Shown here: positions 54,581 through 64,000 of the stretch, in pieces
Position numbering within the stretch: the first letter of the stretch is position 1
Layout: each line of letters starts with the position of its first letter
Assembly: GCF_029931775.1 (NCBI RefSeq)
Contig: NC_079321.1
Location: forward strand, 75,465,524 to 75,529,523
Direction of reading: 5' to 3'
DNA length: 64,000 bases
DNA from: Euleptes europaea
Lineage: Eukaryota > Chordata > Lepidosauria > Squamata > Sphaerodactylidae
The notes under the pieces: generated by a model
What the model was told of the DNA's origin: nothing
Database searches by the model: none
Seen by the model: the letters and a program-made list of their open reading frames with translations, nothing else
Program-made: the position numbers and the translations under genes

Positions 54581-56614
54581 TAGACCACTAGCATAATTAT
54601 AAGGCCACAGAAGATTCGCTGTATTTACCTTGTCTAATTTTAAAACCCTACAGAAAATATTTGTACATTTAAATCTACTTGCCAAACTATAGAAATATTA
54701 AGTAAAATACTAATTAGTTAAGGGTTTTTGGTTTTCATGTTATAACTACCAGGTTTCAAAAATGCTATACAACTACACTAAAAAGCTACTGAAAAGGGTT
54801 TTAAACAAAAGAAAAGCACAGCAAACTGCAGTTTGCCACTCTGTGAATGAGCCGGAGGGGGGGGGGGAAACATTCTTGAGGCTCCAGTATGGCCTGATAA
54901 TTAGTTATATCTAAGTGTGCATCATAATTTTGTTAGCTTGGCAGTTTGGATGTAATGGCAAATGATGGTTTGCCACGTACATGGAAATAACTAGCACCCA
55001 TATGCACAAGGGGAACAGGGAGAGTGTGAGTCTAAAGATTTCCCAGCCTTGTTTATCCAATAACGGCTTGGATCCACCAAAAATTTCATTACACAGAAGG
55101 ATTTCTGCCCAAGGAAAGTGACTGTCTCACCTCTCCCACATCACCGTTGCAGAAAATGCCCCCCAAATGCTGTTCGGGGGGGTCCCCTGTCCCCCACCCC
55201 CCAAGCAGCTTTTCAGGGTCATTTTGGGCTGAAGCACCCCATAGCTTGCCATTACATCTGAAGCAAGTGAAAGCAGGATTTGGCAAGTGAAAGCCAAATC
55301 AGAACTGAGACCTACAAGTCTATCTGAGCAAGACAGTAGGGACATGTACCGTTCTGAATTACATTCTGTTTACGCTTTTGTGGAGTAAGTAGGTCCCCAA
55401 TTACTTTTACAGACAGAATTTACTCAACACTTCTGAGTATAATTATGGCATGCAAAAGGGCTAATACATTATTCTTTACCATGAAGCACAAAAAGGTAAC
55501 AATACACTGCCAAATTCTCTTTCTTTGCTGTTTATATTCCTTAGGATGTTTTAAATTTAAAATGTTGATTATCAATGAATATTGTGAAGTTTTTCTTTCT
55601 ATCCATAGTCTCATTTTTGACAATATAGATGGTTTTATGAATTAATATGCTCGTAAACAGCATCACTATGGTTATATTGTTTTTCTCAGCAAATGAACAA
55701 GTAGGCACAAATTGGACATTACTGCTAGCTGATGTTCATGAGTCACAATGAGTGATTCACACAAGACAAGGTATTATCACAAATCACTCTGTTGTATTTA
55801 TTTATTTGAAAGATTTATATCTTGATTCAAAACCAGAAAACTGTGTCCTGGGGCAGCTAACCACATATTAAAATAATTAAAATCACCATAAAATACAAAT
55901 TCAGTTTAAAAAACAAAACAGCATAAAAAGTCTAAAACATCAAGAACAAAAAAGAAAGCAAGAATACTAAACAGGGAAAACATACACATAAAACACTAGA
56001 TAAACCACACACACACAATTCTGACTTTAAACCTTCCTCCTCTGCACATGGTAGTCTCGAATCAGGCCCTTGCAGCACAGAATCAGGCCTTTGCGGCTCT
56101 GTTAGAAGAAGTTCCCCAATGGGAACACTCTACAAAATGGTGGCACATACCCAGGGCAATCTTGGGGACACCATCTTGTCTAATTGGACACTAAAGCAGT
56201 CTGTCCTCACTACCACCCACCTCACATCTTAAAGGGGGAGAGAGACCAGGACCTGTTATGAAGACCTTAAAGACCAAGCATGCTGGTCATTTTACATCTT
56301 TACTTACGCAAGCAAGAAATAAATTTATTTCTTAACACACTAACCTGACAAAGGAGCTTTTATGAACAAAAATGGCACTAAAACTCGTGTTCTTTAAAAC
56401 CATTGGGGATTTTACAACATCTCATTTTTATTTTAATTAAAGTCAGTCCATAATGAAGGTGTAATTTATGGAACATCTGACATTTGATTTTACAGGTTGG
56501 GTAATATAAATAGCTAATTATCATAATTTCTTGAAGGCTTTTTTGGCAGTTTAGCTTTATACTACCCTACATCAACCCAAGGTTGAAGTTATTTAGTTAT
56601 GGTGAATAAATCTA

Positions 56615-56820
56615 GTCTTGACACCTGGTTTTGTTTCCCCACTCCTCCACATGAAGCCTGCTGGGTGACTTTGGGCTAGTCACAGTTCTCTCACAACTCT
56701 CTTAGCCTCACCTACCTCACAAGGTGTTTGTTCTGGGGAGGGAAAGGGAAGGCAATTGTAAGTGACTTTGAGACTCCTTAAGGTAAAGAAAAAGCGGGGT
56801 ATAAAAACCAACTCTAATAT
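56615..56820 (+). mobile_element. SINE, 5'-truncated (family of 51772)
   Basis: It has CCCCACTCCTCCACATGAAG, CTGCTGGGTGACTTTGGGCT and the end GCGGGGTATAAAAACCAACT. The tRNA-like head is missing. Confidence 0.8.
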
Positions 56821-58061
56821 CCAACAGATGGTGGTATCATCAACTCCTATTATTGTTTGGGGGACAGAATATGGATGTATGCTAAAAATCTCACCCCTTC
56901 CTCCCACCTGGTTCCCACAAACTTTCGGAAGAAGCTAAATTTGCTAGACAAATGACAATCAATAATAGAGATTCACAGTGGAGAAGAAGCTCCAGCATCA
57001 ATAGTATAAAACATTAGGCAGAGTTCTTCGTATCTTATTAAGGAACTAACTTCCCATACTTTTGTGCAGATGGGTTTGAGGGAAAGAGAAACCCACAGAA
57101 AACAAAAGGGAAGTTTCACCTAATATTTTTTAATGAAATGGTTCTGTACTTGAGTGAAGGTGTGGTTGAGAGATGGGAATGAAGGCTAAGAAATCATAAA
57201 AATATCACATTCCTATGTAAGTTCTTGGTGAAGACTGTAGTTATCATATTAAAAAAACACATTCAGTTATTTCACATGGAGGCTAACATATATAGTGAGC
57301 AAAGGTGTCAATGAAGGGCCCTTGGCCAGAGAATAGAAAAGAGGGTGAAAGTCTCTGTTGTGGTCCTATCTGGCCTGCTCACAGAGAACCCAAAGCCAGG
57401 AGGAAACAGGCTCTCCAAGCAGTGCAGCCCAGGGGATGTTGCCCTCCCTCCCCTCAGAATTTATGACCGAGGGCCAGGATAATTTTTATTACCTCCAAAT
57501 GAACCATGCTTCATCTAAAATAGACTTTACCTGTGTTTTCATCATATATTTATTTATTTATTAGACTTCTAACCTGCCCTCATCTAATTTGTGTCTTATT
57601 TCTTTATCATCTCATTTTCCTCCCAGGCACCACTGCTTTTAAAAGCACAATTTCTTGGATGGCTAACCCAACTGTTTTTCCAATTTACTCTAAATTCATA
57701 TATTTTATGTTCCATGCAGGCTATGGGCTTTATTTCTCTAGCCATTTGAAAATAAATTTCCACCAACAACCCATGGCCTAGTTTTGTTCAGAGTTAAAGA
57801 CTGAATATTCTATAGCAATGACTAAGATTCTGGTCTAACGGTAGTCATAAGTCCCTTCTTAACGAATGAAACAGAAGCCAAACTGATATTTTCTTTCTCT
57901 CACACTCTCTGAATATTTCCACCATCAGGGCTCCTAATGGCATTGTTGTACAATATTTTAAACAAATAAGTTAAACATACAAAAATGATACTGAAAGCCA
58001 AATATAAAATGGAAGGGGAAAGCAAATAGAAAGGTGGCAGAAAAAATCTGAATGGTGAGTT

Positions 58062-58172
58062 GTCTTGCTTGTGGGCATCCTAGAGGCATCTGGTTGGCCA
58101 CTGTGTGAACAGACTGCTGTACTTGATGGGCCTGGGTCAGATCCAGCAGGGCTTTTCTTATGTTCACTTACA
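58062..58172 (+). mobile_element. CR1-like LINE 3' tail
   Basis: TGGTTGGCCACTGTGTGAAC, then CCAGCAGGGCTTTTCTTATG, then TTC is the sense version of the tails at 24636 and 25005. Confidence 0.75.
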
Positions 58173-59094
58173 TCAACTTCCTTTCCATCCTTGCCCCCCC
58201 CCAATCCCCTCCTCCAATCAGTTGTGCAATCATACTACGCACTTCATCCTGTGCCGAAACTCTAATCATAATAACTGACAAGGGTGATGATAGATGACAA
58301 CTGATTTTAAAATAGAACGTGCAATAAATCAAAATGAAAGTTAAAGAAATGATGACTATCTAAACCTACCCCTTGGTTCAGCTCTTGTCTCGAGTCAGCA
58401 AAAACTCAGTTTGTTTCCAAAAATGGCTTGAATTTCTAAAGAATATGTGGCCAGTTGCTGCAATACACCAAAGTCCTGTAAATACAGCAGTGCCGCCCAC
58501 TTCTTTGGGAGGTAGTTTTGACCAAAGTCCACCAGGAATATGCTACTTTCTAGGTACGACTAGCAATAGTAAGTAAGTCAAGGCAAACACAGTTTCTGCA
58601 ATGTACCAAATAGGCAGTAAATGCACATTTTAAATTAATGTTTAGGCTTATAGCAAATAGTATAAAGATTTTATGGTCCTTGGATGTGCAGTGTCATACC
58701 AGCAAGATCAAGTTACAAAGACCAACTAAGAAACAAAGGCACACACTACAGCTGAACATTTTTTAAGCTTACTGAGTCACAATAAGGTGAAATACACAGA
58801 AATCAGTATTCCGTCCAACAGACCTTACAGGTAACTTTGATTTATCGATCCCAGATGCTGCTTGTTTTGGAGCACTCACAATGACCTTAAGAACATTAGC
58901 CTCCAGACCAGAGCAAGGATGAAAAACATTAAACCAGGCCCCTTGCATCTTTCTTTTGAGGCTGTCCTCAAGGACTCTTTCTATGTACCCAGTTTAGAAA
59001 AATATCTGAAACATCCAAAATGGTACCCAGAAAAGAAAAGGTTCTATTTTGTAGGGGATGTTGAGCTGTTTTCTCCAGTGTGCACTGAGCACAC

Positions 59095-59156
59095 TGTGGA
59101 CCAAAGAAACTGCATGGGTCAGTGGTAACTGACCCATGCAGTTTCTTTGGTCCACA
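59095..59156. other. Perfect 29-bp hairpin with 4-nt loop
   Basis: The arm 59095-59123 (starts TGTGGACCAAAGAAAC, ends GGGTCAGT) is the exact reverse complement of 59128-59156, with loop GGTA. A smaller palindrome, CAGTGTGC...GCACACTG, lies immediately left at 59077-59097. Confidence 0.97.
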
Positions 59157-60474
59157 ACTTGACCTATAAGGGAATCAGTATGCACAAGTACTGTGTAAGC
59201 TAAAGGATCTGAAGATGCCAGATCAATGTATTAGGATACTAGAAGAAATTGTGCAAATTATCCTCAATATGACATCTGCACTTTCTCTCTGAACTACATC
59301 TGTGAGATGTGGGAATTTTGAAAAACCAAACAAAAGCAGAACCTGATTCCACAGGTCTTCCAGTGGAAAAGGCTAACATGAAAACAAGCAGCATCTTCCT
59401 TTCCTAGTAGTGGCAATCCCCTTTAGCAAGAGCCAAGAAACAGAAAGTCAGGATAAGGAAGCTTACAACTGGACACACGCCCAGTAATAGCCAGCAATTT
59501 ATCTCCTTGACAGATGAGGGGCCCTTCTGCTTTAACGACCCTTATATTGGCTCCTGGGAATAAACTGAGCTAAGAACGTCTCTGTACACTTTTACCTGAC
59601 ATTCTTCAGAACTGCAAATATATATTTTCTGCAAACTTCCCATGAGAATCTGACTTAATGCCCCAGGCTATGAAGATATACATGCAGTGTACATGCCAAT
59701 GTCTGTAATTTTGACTATGAATACCAGAAAGGTCACTATGTTCGACCGGTGTTTTGCTTGTGCAGAGGGAAAGAGTTTGGTTTGGGTTTGTGCCTAACCA
59801 GTGTTCAGTTCTTGTTCAATTTTTGGACAGGCAGAGTATTTCTGTTGTGGAGATTTATTTTCCTGATACTCAAACAGTAGTATTTTCCTACTGGAAAATG
59901 AAATTTTTGTTTTCATCTAGCTAGCACCATAGTTATGACCATGAAGACTATAAAGAACACTAGTATGCAAAAATTATGAGCCCCTTCTGGATATTCCTGG
60001 TGACAATATTAATGATGAATTGTACAACTGTTCACACCACAACCGTAAACAATAACATAAAATGAGAAAGCCAAGTACCAAACACCAGAGACCCGCCATA
60101 AAGCCTATGCAAACACAGTTCTGGAATGTTATATGACCTAAAGGGATATCACAACTCTTCTCACAGATAGTCTTGTTTCTTTAAATCTTCCAGTCCTACA
60201 GGGATGTTAGCTGAGCAGAAGTAACAGAAACAGCCTGATTTGCTCTCGTAACTTCAACAGCAGGTTGATCTTGCAGACATCAGCAGATGAATAATTTCAG
60301 GGAGAAACATGTGAGGAAAGCCAGTTTTTGTGCCACCCACAACAACTGTGTTCAAATGTAGGAGAAGCAGAAGGAAGAGAAAGTAAGCAAACAAGAGGTG
60401 AATGAATTCAGACTATAAAGCTTACTCTGCAATCCCTATGGACATTGATTTGGAGCTAAATTCAAGTGAGCTCA

Positions 60475-60565
60475 ATGGGACTGGTTGGCCACTGTGTGAA
60501 CAGACTGCTGGACTTGATGGGCCTTGGTCTGACCCAGCAGGGCCTTTCTTATGTTCTTATGACTT
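60475..60565 (+). mobile_element. CR1-like LINE 3' tail
   Basis: GGACTGGTTGGCCACTGTGT, then GATGGGCCTTGGTCTGACCC, then CTTTCTTATGTTCTTATGA forms the tail, with its short 3' repeat intact. Confidence 0.8.
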
Positions 60566-60802
60566 CCAAGTAAGCACAGACATCTACTTATGGAGGAAAG
60601 TAAGGCTGCCTGGGATATCTTCATTTCAAAGACAGAGAATGGGACCATGTTTGTTTGTTTTTAAAATTGTTTCTCATTACATTCCTAGGAGATCCAAAGC
60701 CATATACTTATCAGTCACAACAACATAAAACCATTCATCCCACCTGGCACCATAAATCATCACCATGCCTCCTAAAACCAGCAGCTGGTCCCTATCACCA
60801 TT

Positions 60803-61027
60803 GTGTGCGTGTAAAGTGCCTTCAAGTCGCAGCCGACTTATGGCGACCCCTTTTTTGGGGGTTTCATGGCAAGAGACTAGCAGAGGTGGTTTGCCAGTGC
60901 CTCCCTCTGCACAGCAACCCTGGTATTCCTTGGTGGTCTCCCATCCAAATACTAACCAGGGCTGACCCTGCTTAGCTTCTGAGATCTGACGGGATCAGGC
61001 TAGCCTGGGCCATCCAGGTCAGGGCCC
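60803..61027 (-). mobile_element. 5S-rRNA-derived SINE (5S-Sauria type), near full length
   Basis: On the plus strand it starts with GTGTGCGTGTAAAGTGCC and the BovB-like tail. It ends in AATACTAACCAGGGCTGACC, then CTGCTTAGCTTCTGAGATCT, GACGGGATCAGGC, which is 5S rRNA sequence read in antisense order with the internal promoter. The element is therefore on the minus strand and its head is well preserved. Confidence 0.85.
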
Positions 61028-61197
61028 TATCACCATTATGAAAGCAGAAAAACTAGACCACTGACGAACAAGTTAGTGGCTTCCACACAGGTGGGAGATT
61101 ACAGATAGAGGTATGCACAAAAAATTCGGTCCTCATACCTGCAGGACCACCTCTCTCCCGTGCTCTGCCACAACTTCGCTGACCTTGTTATACCAAG

Positions 61198-61800
61198 TCA
61201 AAAAGGGCCAGAGTCCAGGAGCACCTTAAAGACTAACAAAAATATTTCCTGGCAGGGTAGGAGCTTTCGTGAGCCACAGCTCACTTCTTCAGATACAGCT
61301 AGAATGTGAATCCATCTGTCTTTAAGTAGAGGAGAGTGAATTCAGACAAGCATTAGTATGTAAATGTTCACAGTATGTAAACGTGAATAGCAGTCGTGAT
61401 GGGATTGGGTGTGGTATGCAGAAGAGTCTGTGATGTCCAGGGGATTGATGGGTGTGGAGAAATCAGTGTTGGTAATGAGCCATGAATGCAAGGTCTTTAT
61501 TCAGCCCAGGTAAATGCACTGACTTTAGTTTGAATATCAACTGTAATTCAAGTGTAGTCCCATCACGCCTGCTATTCACGTTTACATGTGTGTGTGTGTA
61601 AGTGCTGTCAAGTCGCTTCCGACTCATGGCGACTGTATCTGAAGAAGTGAGCTGTGGCTTCTAGCTGTATCTGAAGAAGTGAGCTGTGGCTCACGAAAGC
61701 TCACACCCTGCCAGGAAATATTTTTGTGAGTCTTTAAGGTGCTCCTTGGCTCTGGCCCTTTTCGACTACTGCAGACAGACTAACACGGCTACCCACTGCT
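61198..61800. mobile_element. Penelope-like remnant with inverted arms and hammerhead-like cores
   Basis: The left arm (AAAGGGCCAGAGTCCAGGAG...GAGCTTTCGTGAGCCACAGC) and the right arm (GCTGTGGCTCACGAAAGCTC...GGCTCTGGCCCTTTT) are inverted copies about 140 bp long. Each holds a CTGAAGA...GAAA core around a GTGAGC/GCTCAC stem (minus strand 61265-61292, plus strand 61671-61698). A SINE/BovB tail piece lies at 61586-61630. The assignment to Penelope-like elements rests on known terminal sequence and the ribozyme-like order. Confidence 0.6.
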
Positions 61801-61849
61801 TGTTATACCAAGCACCAGGGGTCTCCTTTTATTGAGGGGAACTAGCTGG

Positions 61850-62690
61850 AGACTAGAGAGAGCTTTGCAAGAGCCTGGCGTGGGGTGGGTGGGGGGGTCT
61901 TTAAACCCGTTGTAGGCAACAGGTGGGCAAACAAACGGAAAGAGGCCCAGGGCCAGCGCAGGGCCGCCTCTTTGGGGGGCCCCGGGCGCTTCGCTCCTGG
62001 CACCTTGAACCTGCCCCACCATTAACCCCCAGGAGAAGAGGCAGAGACGACTACTCATCGCGAGGGAAGGTCAAAGTCATTCCCCCCCGGGGGGGCTTAG
62101 AGGTAAGGAGCCCTGCTGATGTACGGCCCGTGCCTGCTGTATGAGGGAAAGCAGCCTTTCCGAGGAGGAGGAGGAAGGGCTCTGAGGCCTCGTCCTTCTG
62201 CCGGCGCCCCCCGACAGGCTTTCCGCGCCGACCAAGGCCCGGCGGGACGAGACCCCCGGCGGGGCGACTGACCTGAGGCCTGCCAGCGGAAGCAGCGGAC
62301 GCCGACTTCCGCCCTCGCAGCCGCCCTCACCCGGTGCCACAGGGAAAAGGGTCCCCCGAGGACTCGCCCCCCCCCCCTACGCGAGAGATCCCCGCCCAGG
62401 CAGACGGTGCGGAGGGCCGGCCGGGCGAGGGCGCCGGCGCGCGTTCACGCTGGGGGGTGGGGCCAGGCGCTGACCCCGCCCCAGGGGGCGGCGCCGACGC
62501 GCTCCTGCCCACCCCTTTCCCAAAGGCGTCGTTTGCGTTCCTCCTCCGCGTGAAAGGGGCGTGGTCCGGGATCGCGGCCACGGGCGGCGGTTGCGCGCGC
62601 GCCCCGCGGCGGCTTCGTCGCGCGCGCTACGAGCACACGCACGCACACGCTTCGAATACGTCCAGGTGACGTCAGCCGGAGACCTTGCCT
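61850..62690 (-). promoter_or_regulatory. ECHDC1: CpG island promoter of ECHDC1
   Basis: About 800 bp is CpG-dense with GC boxes, a full cAMP-response element TGACGTCA at 62667-62674 and ETS-like CGGAAGT (minus strand, near 62311). It lies upstream of the ECHDC1 coding exons on the same strand with no other gene between. The overlapping open frames on both strands are GC artefacts. A divergent transcript leaving to the right cannot be excluded. Confidence 0.7.
62273..62400 (-). other. ECHDC1: Possible non-coding first exon of ECHDC1 (5' end unknown)
   Basis: On the minus strand GCAGGCCTCAG|GTCAGTCG gives the best donor in the island, ending the exon at 62273. A second option, CACCGG|GTGAGGG, lies about 60 bp upstream. 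The acceptor at 53660/53661 two bases before the start codon implies that a leader exon exists. Confidence 0.35.
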
Positions 62691-62758
62691 GCCTTATTTC
62701 CCTTTTCCCCATAACACCAGAAGTTGTGTCCCTCAAAAGCAGCAGGTGGGCAGCAGAC

Positions 62759-62761
<3 letters not shown>

Positions 62762-62826
<65 letters not shown>
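62762..62826. repeat. (TTA)n microsatellite grading into TTTTA repeats
   Basis: About 21 TTA units are followed by TTTTA units and TAAATTATTATT runs up to about 62920. Confidence 0.97.
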
Positions 62827-62963
62827 TTGTTTTATTTTATTTTATTTTATTTTTAAATTATTATTATTATTTTTAAATTATTATTTAAATTATTATTTAA
62901 ATTATATTTTTTATTATTTTTCAACAATAACCCACATTCCATTTAGACATACACCCTCTATAG

Positions 62964-63253
62964 CACTGGTTCCCAACCGGGGGTCCGTGGACCCCCAGGG
63001 CCCCGCGAGAACTAAATTAAGGTCCGCGAAACAAAGTTATAAACCCATAATAAATTTAATATTTTCAATTAAAAGCTCTCTATTATAAAATATGTATATA
63101 TTCAAATATGATTCTAAGCTTAATGCTTAACTAACCGTTATGATTCAAGTTTTTTTTAAAGTTCCCGGAATTTTTATTTTGAACCTTGGGGTCCCTGCGC
63201 CAAACAAAAAAGTCCTAGTGGTCCCTGGTCAAAAAAAAGGCTGGGAACCACTG
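62964..63253. mobile_element. Non-autonomous hAT transposon
   Basis: The ends CACTGGTTCCCAACCGGGG and GGCTGGGAACCACTG are inverted. They are flanked by an 8-bp duplication CTCTATAG/CTCTATAT (62956-62963, 63254-63261). The interior is AT-rich and non-coding. Confidence 0.88.
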
Positions 63254-63261
63254 CTCTATAT

Positions 63262-63905
63262 CCATAAAAATAATCATTAAAAATCCATAAAATTATTAGA
63301 TGGATGTCTTCAAAATACAATCAAAACCAATTGGCTTCCCCACCGTCTTCCTCTCTCTCTAAAATATCCAAGATCCCCTTTGCGTCCATGCATTCTAATT
63401 CATCTATAAGTCACCCTGTTATGTTTGTACTTTCCCCTTATCCAATATATTCAATGTTAATAATACCAAGGAGAGAAAAAGAGAAAAAACAAAAAAGGAA
63501 TAAAAGGGGAAAAAAAGAGAGAAATCCCATTTCCCTCCTTATATTCATCTCAAAATATATGTGTAATTCTAAAAAGGGGGGGGAAAGGGGGGATTAAAGA
63601 AAAAAAATCATATAAAGTCAATGATTATAGTATTTTCCCTCTACCCTCCACCTTTCCCATGTTAAAAATCAAGTTGGTGTTCTTCCTGCGTTTTCAGCCT
63701 TTCTTCTTGTTCTTCCTCTTCTGTCTGGCATTTCTGTCGCCAATCACTTTTTTGCTTGAAGTGGTCTCCTGTCTGGAACAGTCAGTGCCCTGTGTTTCGT
63801 GAGCTATATGGGCAGCAGACTTAAGACAGTCAAATGAAACTACTTATTTTTCCAGCGCAATATCTTGTGGCAGTGAATCCCACAGCAGACTCTCAAAAGC
63901 TGTAG
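63262..63905. other. A/T-rich stretch without recognised gene
   Basis: Together with 62830-62955 this looks like the pre-insertion neighbour of the hAT copy, possibly the 3' UTR of an antisense LINE. It contains purine-rich runs (AGAGAAAAAACAAAAAAGG near 63475) and no protein remnant that I can identify. Confidence 0.35.
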
Positions 63906-64000
63906 AAAAGGGCCAGAGTCCAGGAGTACCTTAACGACTAACCAAAATATTTTCTGGTAGGGTAGGAGCTTTCGTGAGCCACAGCGTGAGCCAACTTGGC
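63906..64000 (-). mobile_element. Penelope-like terminus, cut by window edge
   Basis: AAAGGGCCAGAGTCCAGGAG, then GGTAGGAGCTTTCGTGAGCC repeats the left arm of the element at 61198 in the same orientation. Confidence 0.55.

Larger units (their letters stand above)
53661..62272 (-). other. ECHDC1: ECHDC1 5' intron
   Basis: This 8.6 kb interval lies between the coding start exon and a putative leader exon in the CpG island. Besides the repeats listed separately, 54580-55795, 56010-56610, 56825-58060, 58175-59090 and 59160-60470 show no gene, RNA gene or element I recognise. Short T/A-rich SINE-tail-like pieces lie at 55795-56000 and 57540-57580. Confidence 0.5.

Noticed and set aside
59095-59156. 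microRNA precursor
   Set aside because: The stem is perfect, with a 4-nt loop and no bulges, and it sits in unremarkable intron sequence. A template-switch or assembly origin is more likely. Small-RNA data would be needed to revive the idea.
60925-61015. 5S rRNA gene on the minus strand
   Set aside because: Only the promoter-bearing part is 5S-like and it is fused to a BovB-like tail, so it is a 5S-derived SINE.
62077-62740. Open frames on both strands in the second CpG island
   Set aside because: Same reasoning: stop-poor GC-rich promoter DNA of ECHDC1 without recognisable protein.

Overview
The window is nuclear DNA from a vertebrate, almost certainly a squamate reptile (lizard, gecko or snake). 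The evidence is two conserved tetrapod genes with introns and CpG-island promoters, set in a dense mix of squamate-type repeats: BovB LINEs, tRNA-derived SINEs including Sauria-type copies, 5S-rRNA-derived SINEs, CR1, L1, Penelope-like ends, several hAT families, a DIRS element and a Ty3/Gypsy element. The species cannot be fixed from the sequence.

Host genes. RNF146 (plus strand) has a CpG-island promoter at about 2.8-4.1 kb, a probable non-coding first exon with a donor after 3454, a 16.1 kb intron, and one coding exon (19558-20607, 349 aa, RING plus WWE) followed by a 3' UTR with a poly(A) signal at 21280. ECHDC1 (minus strand) lies tail-to-tail with it. Its CpG-island promoter is at about 61.9-62.7 kb and five coding exons were located (53439-53658, 50930-51072, 41878-41930, 39917-39997, 23983-24382). 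They join in frame to 298 residues, close to the length of the known vertebrate protein. The two are also neighbours in human (6q22.33). RNF146 is a PAR-dependent E3 ligase and ECHDC1 is ethylmalonyl-CoA decarboxylase. They share a neighbourhood, not a pathway.

Layout. 1-2.7 kb: end of a decayed hAT transposon holding a SINE that holds a solo LTR. 2.8-21.3 kb: RNF146, whose intron carries SINEs, BovB, L1, MITEs and a 1.58 kb hAT element (15159-16740) that has captured what looks like the first exon of attractin (ATRN). 21.3-22.7 kb: the convergent intergenic gap. 22.7-62.7 kb: ECHDC1. Its last intron holds CR1, a LINE with a nested insert, a SINE, part of an old DIRS-like element, and a Ty3/Gypsy element (33704-39889) that ends about 20 bp from a splice donor. 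Its third coding intron (41931-50929) holds a young, nearly whole DIRS retrotransposon (43236-48855). Its 5' intron holds hAT, CR1, 5S-SINE and Penelope-like pieces. 62.7-64 kb: simple repeats, another hAT element and a Penelope-like end.

The most notable observations are the ATRN-exon/hAT chimera, the LTR element landing beside an ECHDC1 donor, a probable GC-AG intron in ECHDC1 fixed by reading frame, an L1 tail flanked by an unusually long (about 165 bp) direct repeat, and a perfect 29-bp hairpin at 59095-59156. Many line, SINE and MITE boundaries are by eye and good to roughly 5-30 bp unless target-site duplications are quoted.
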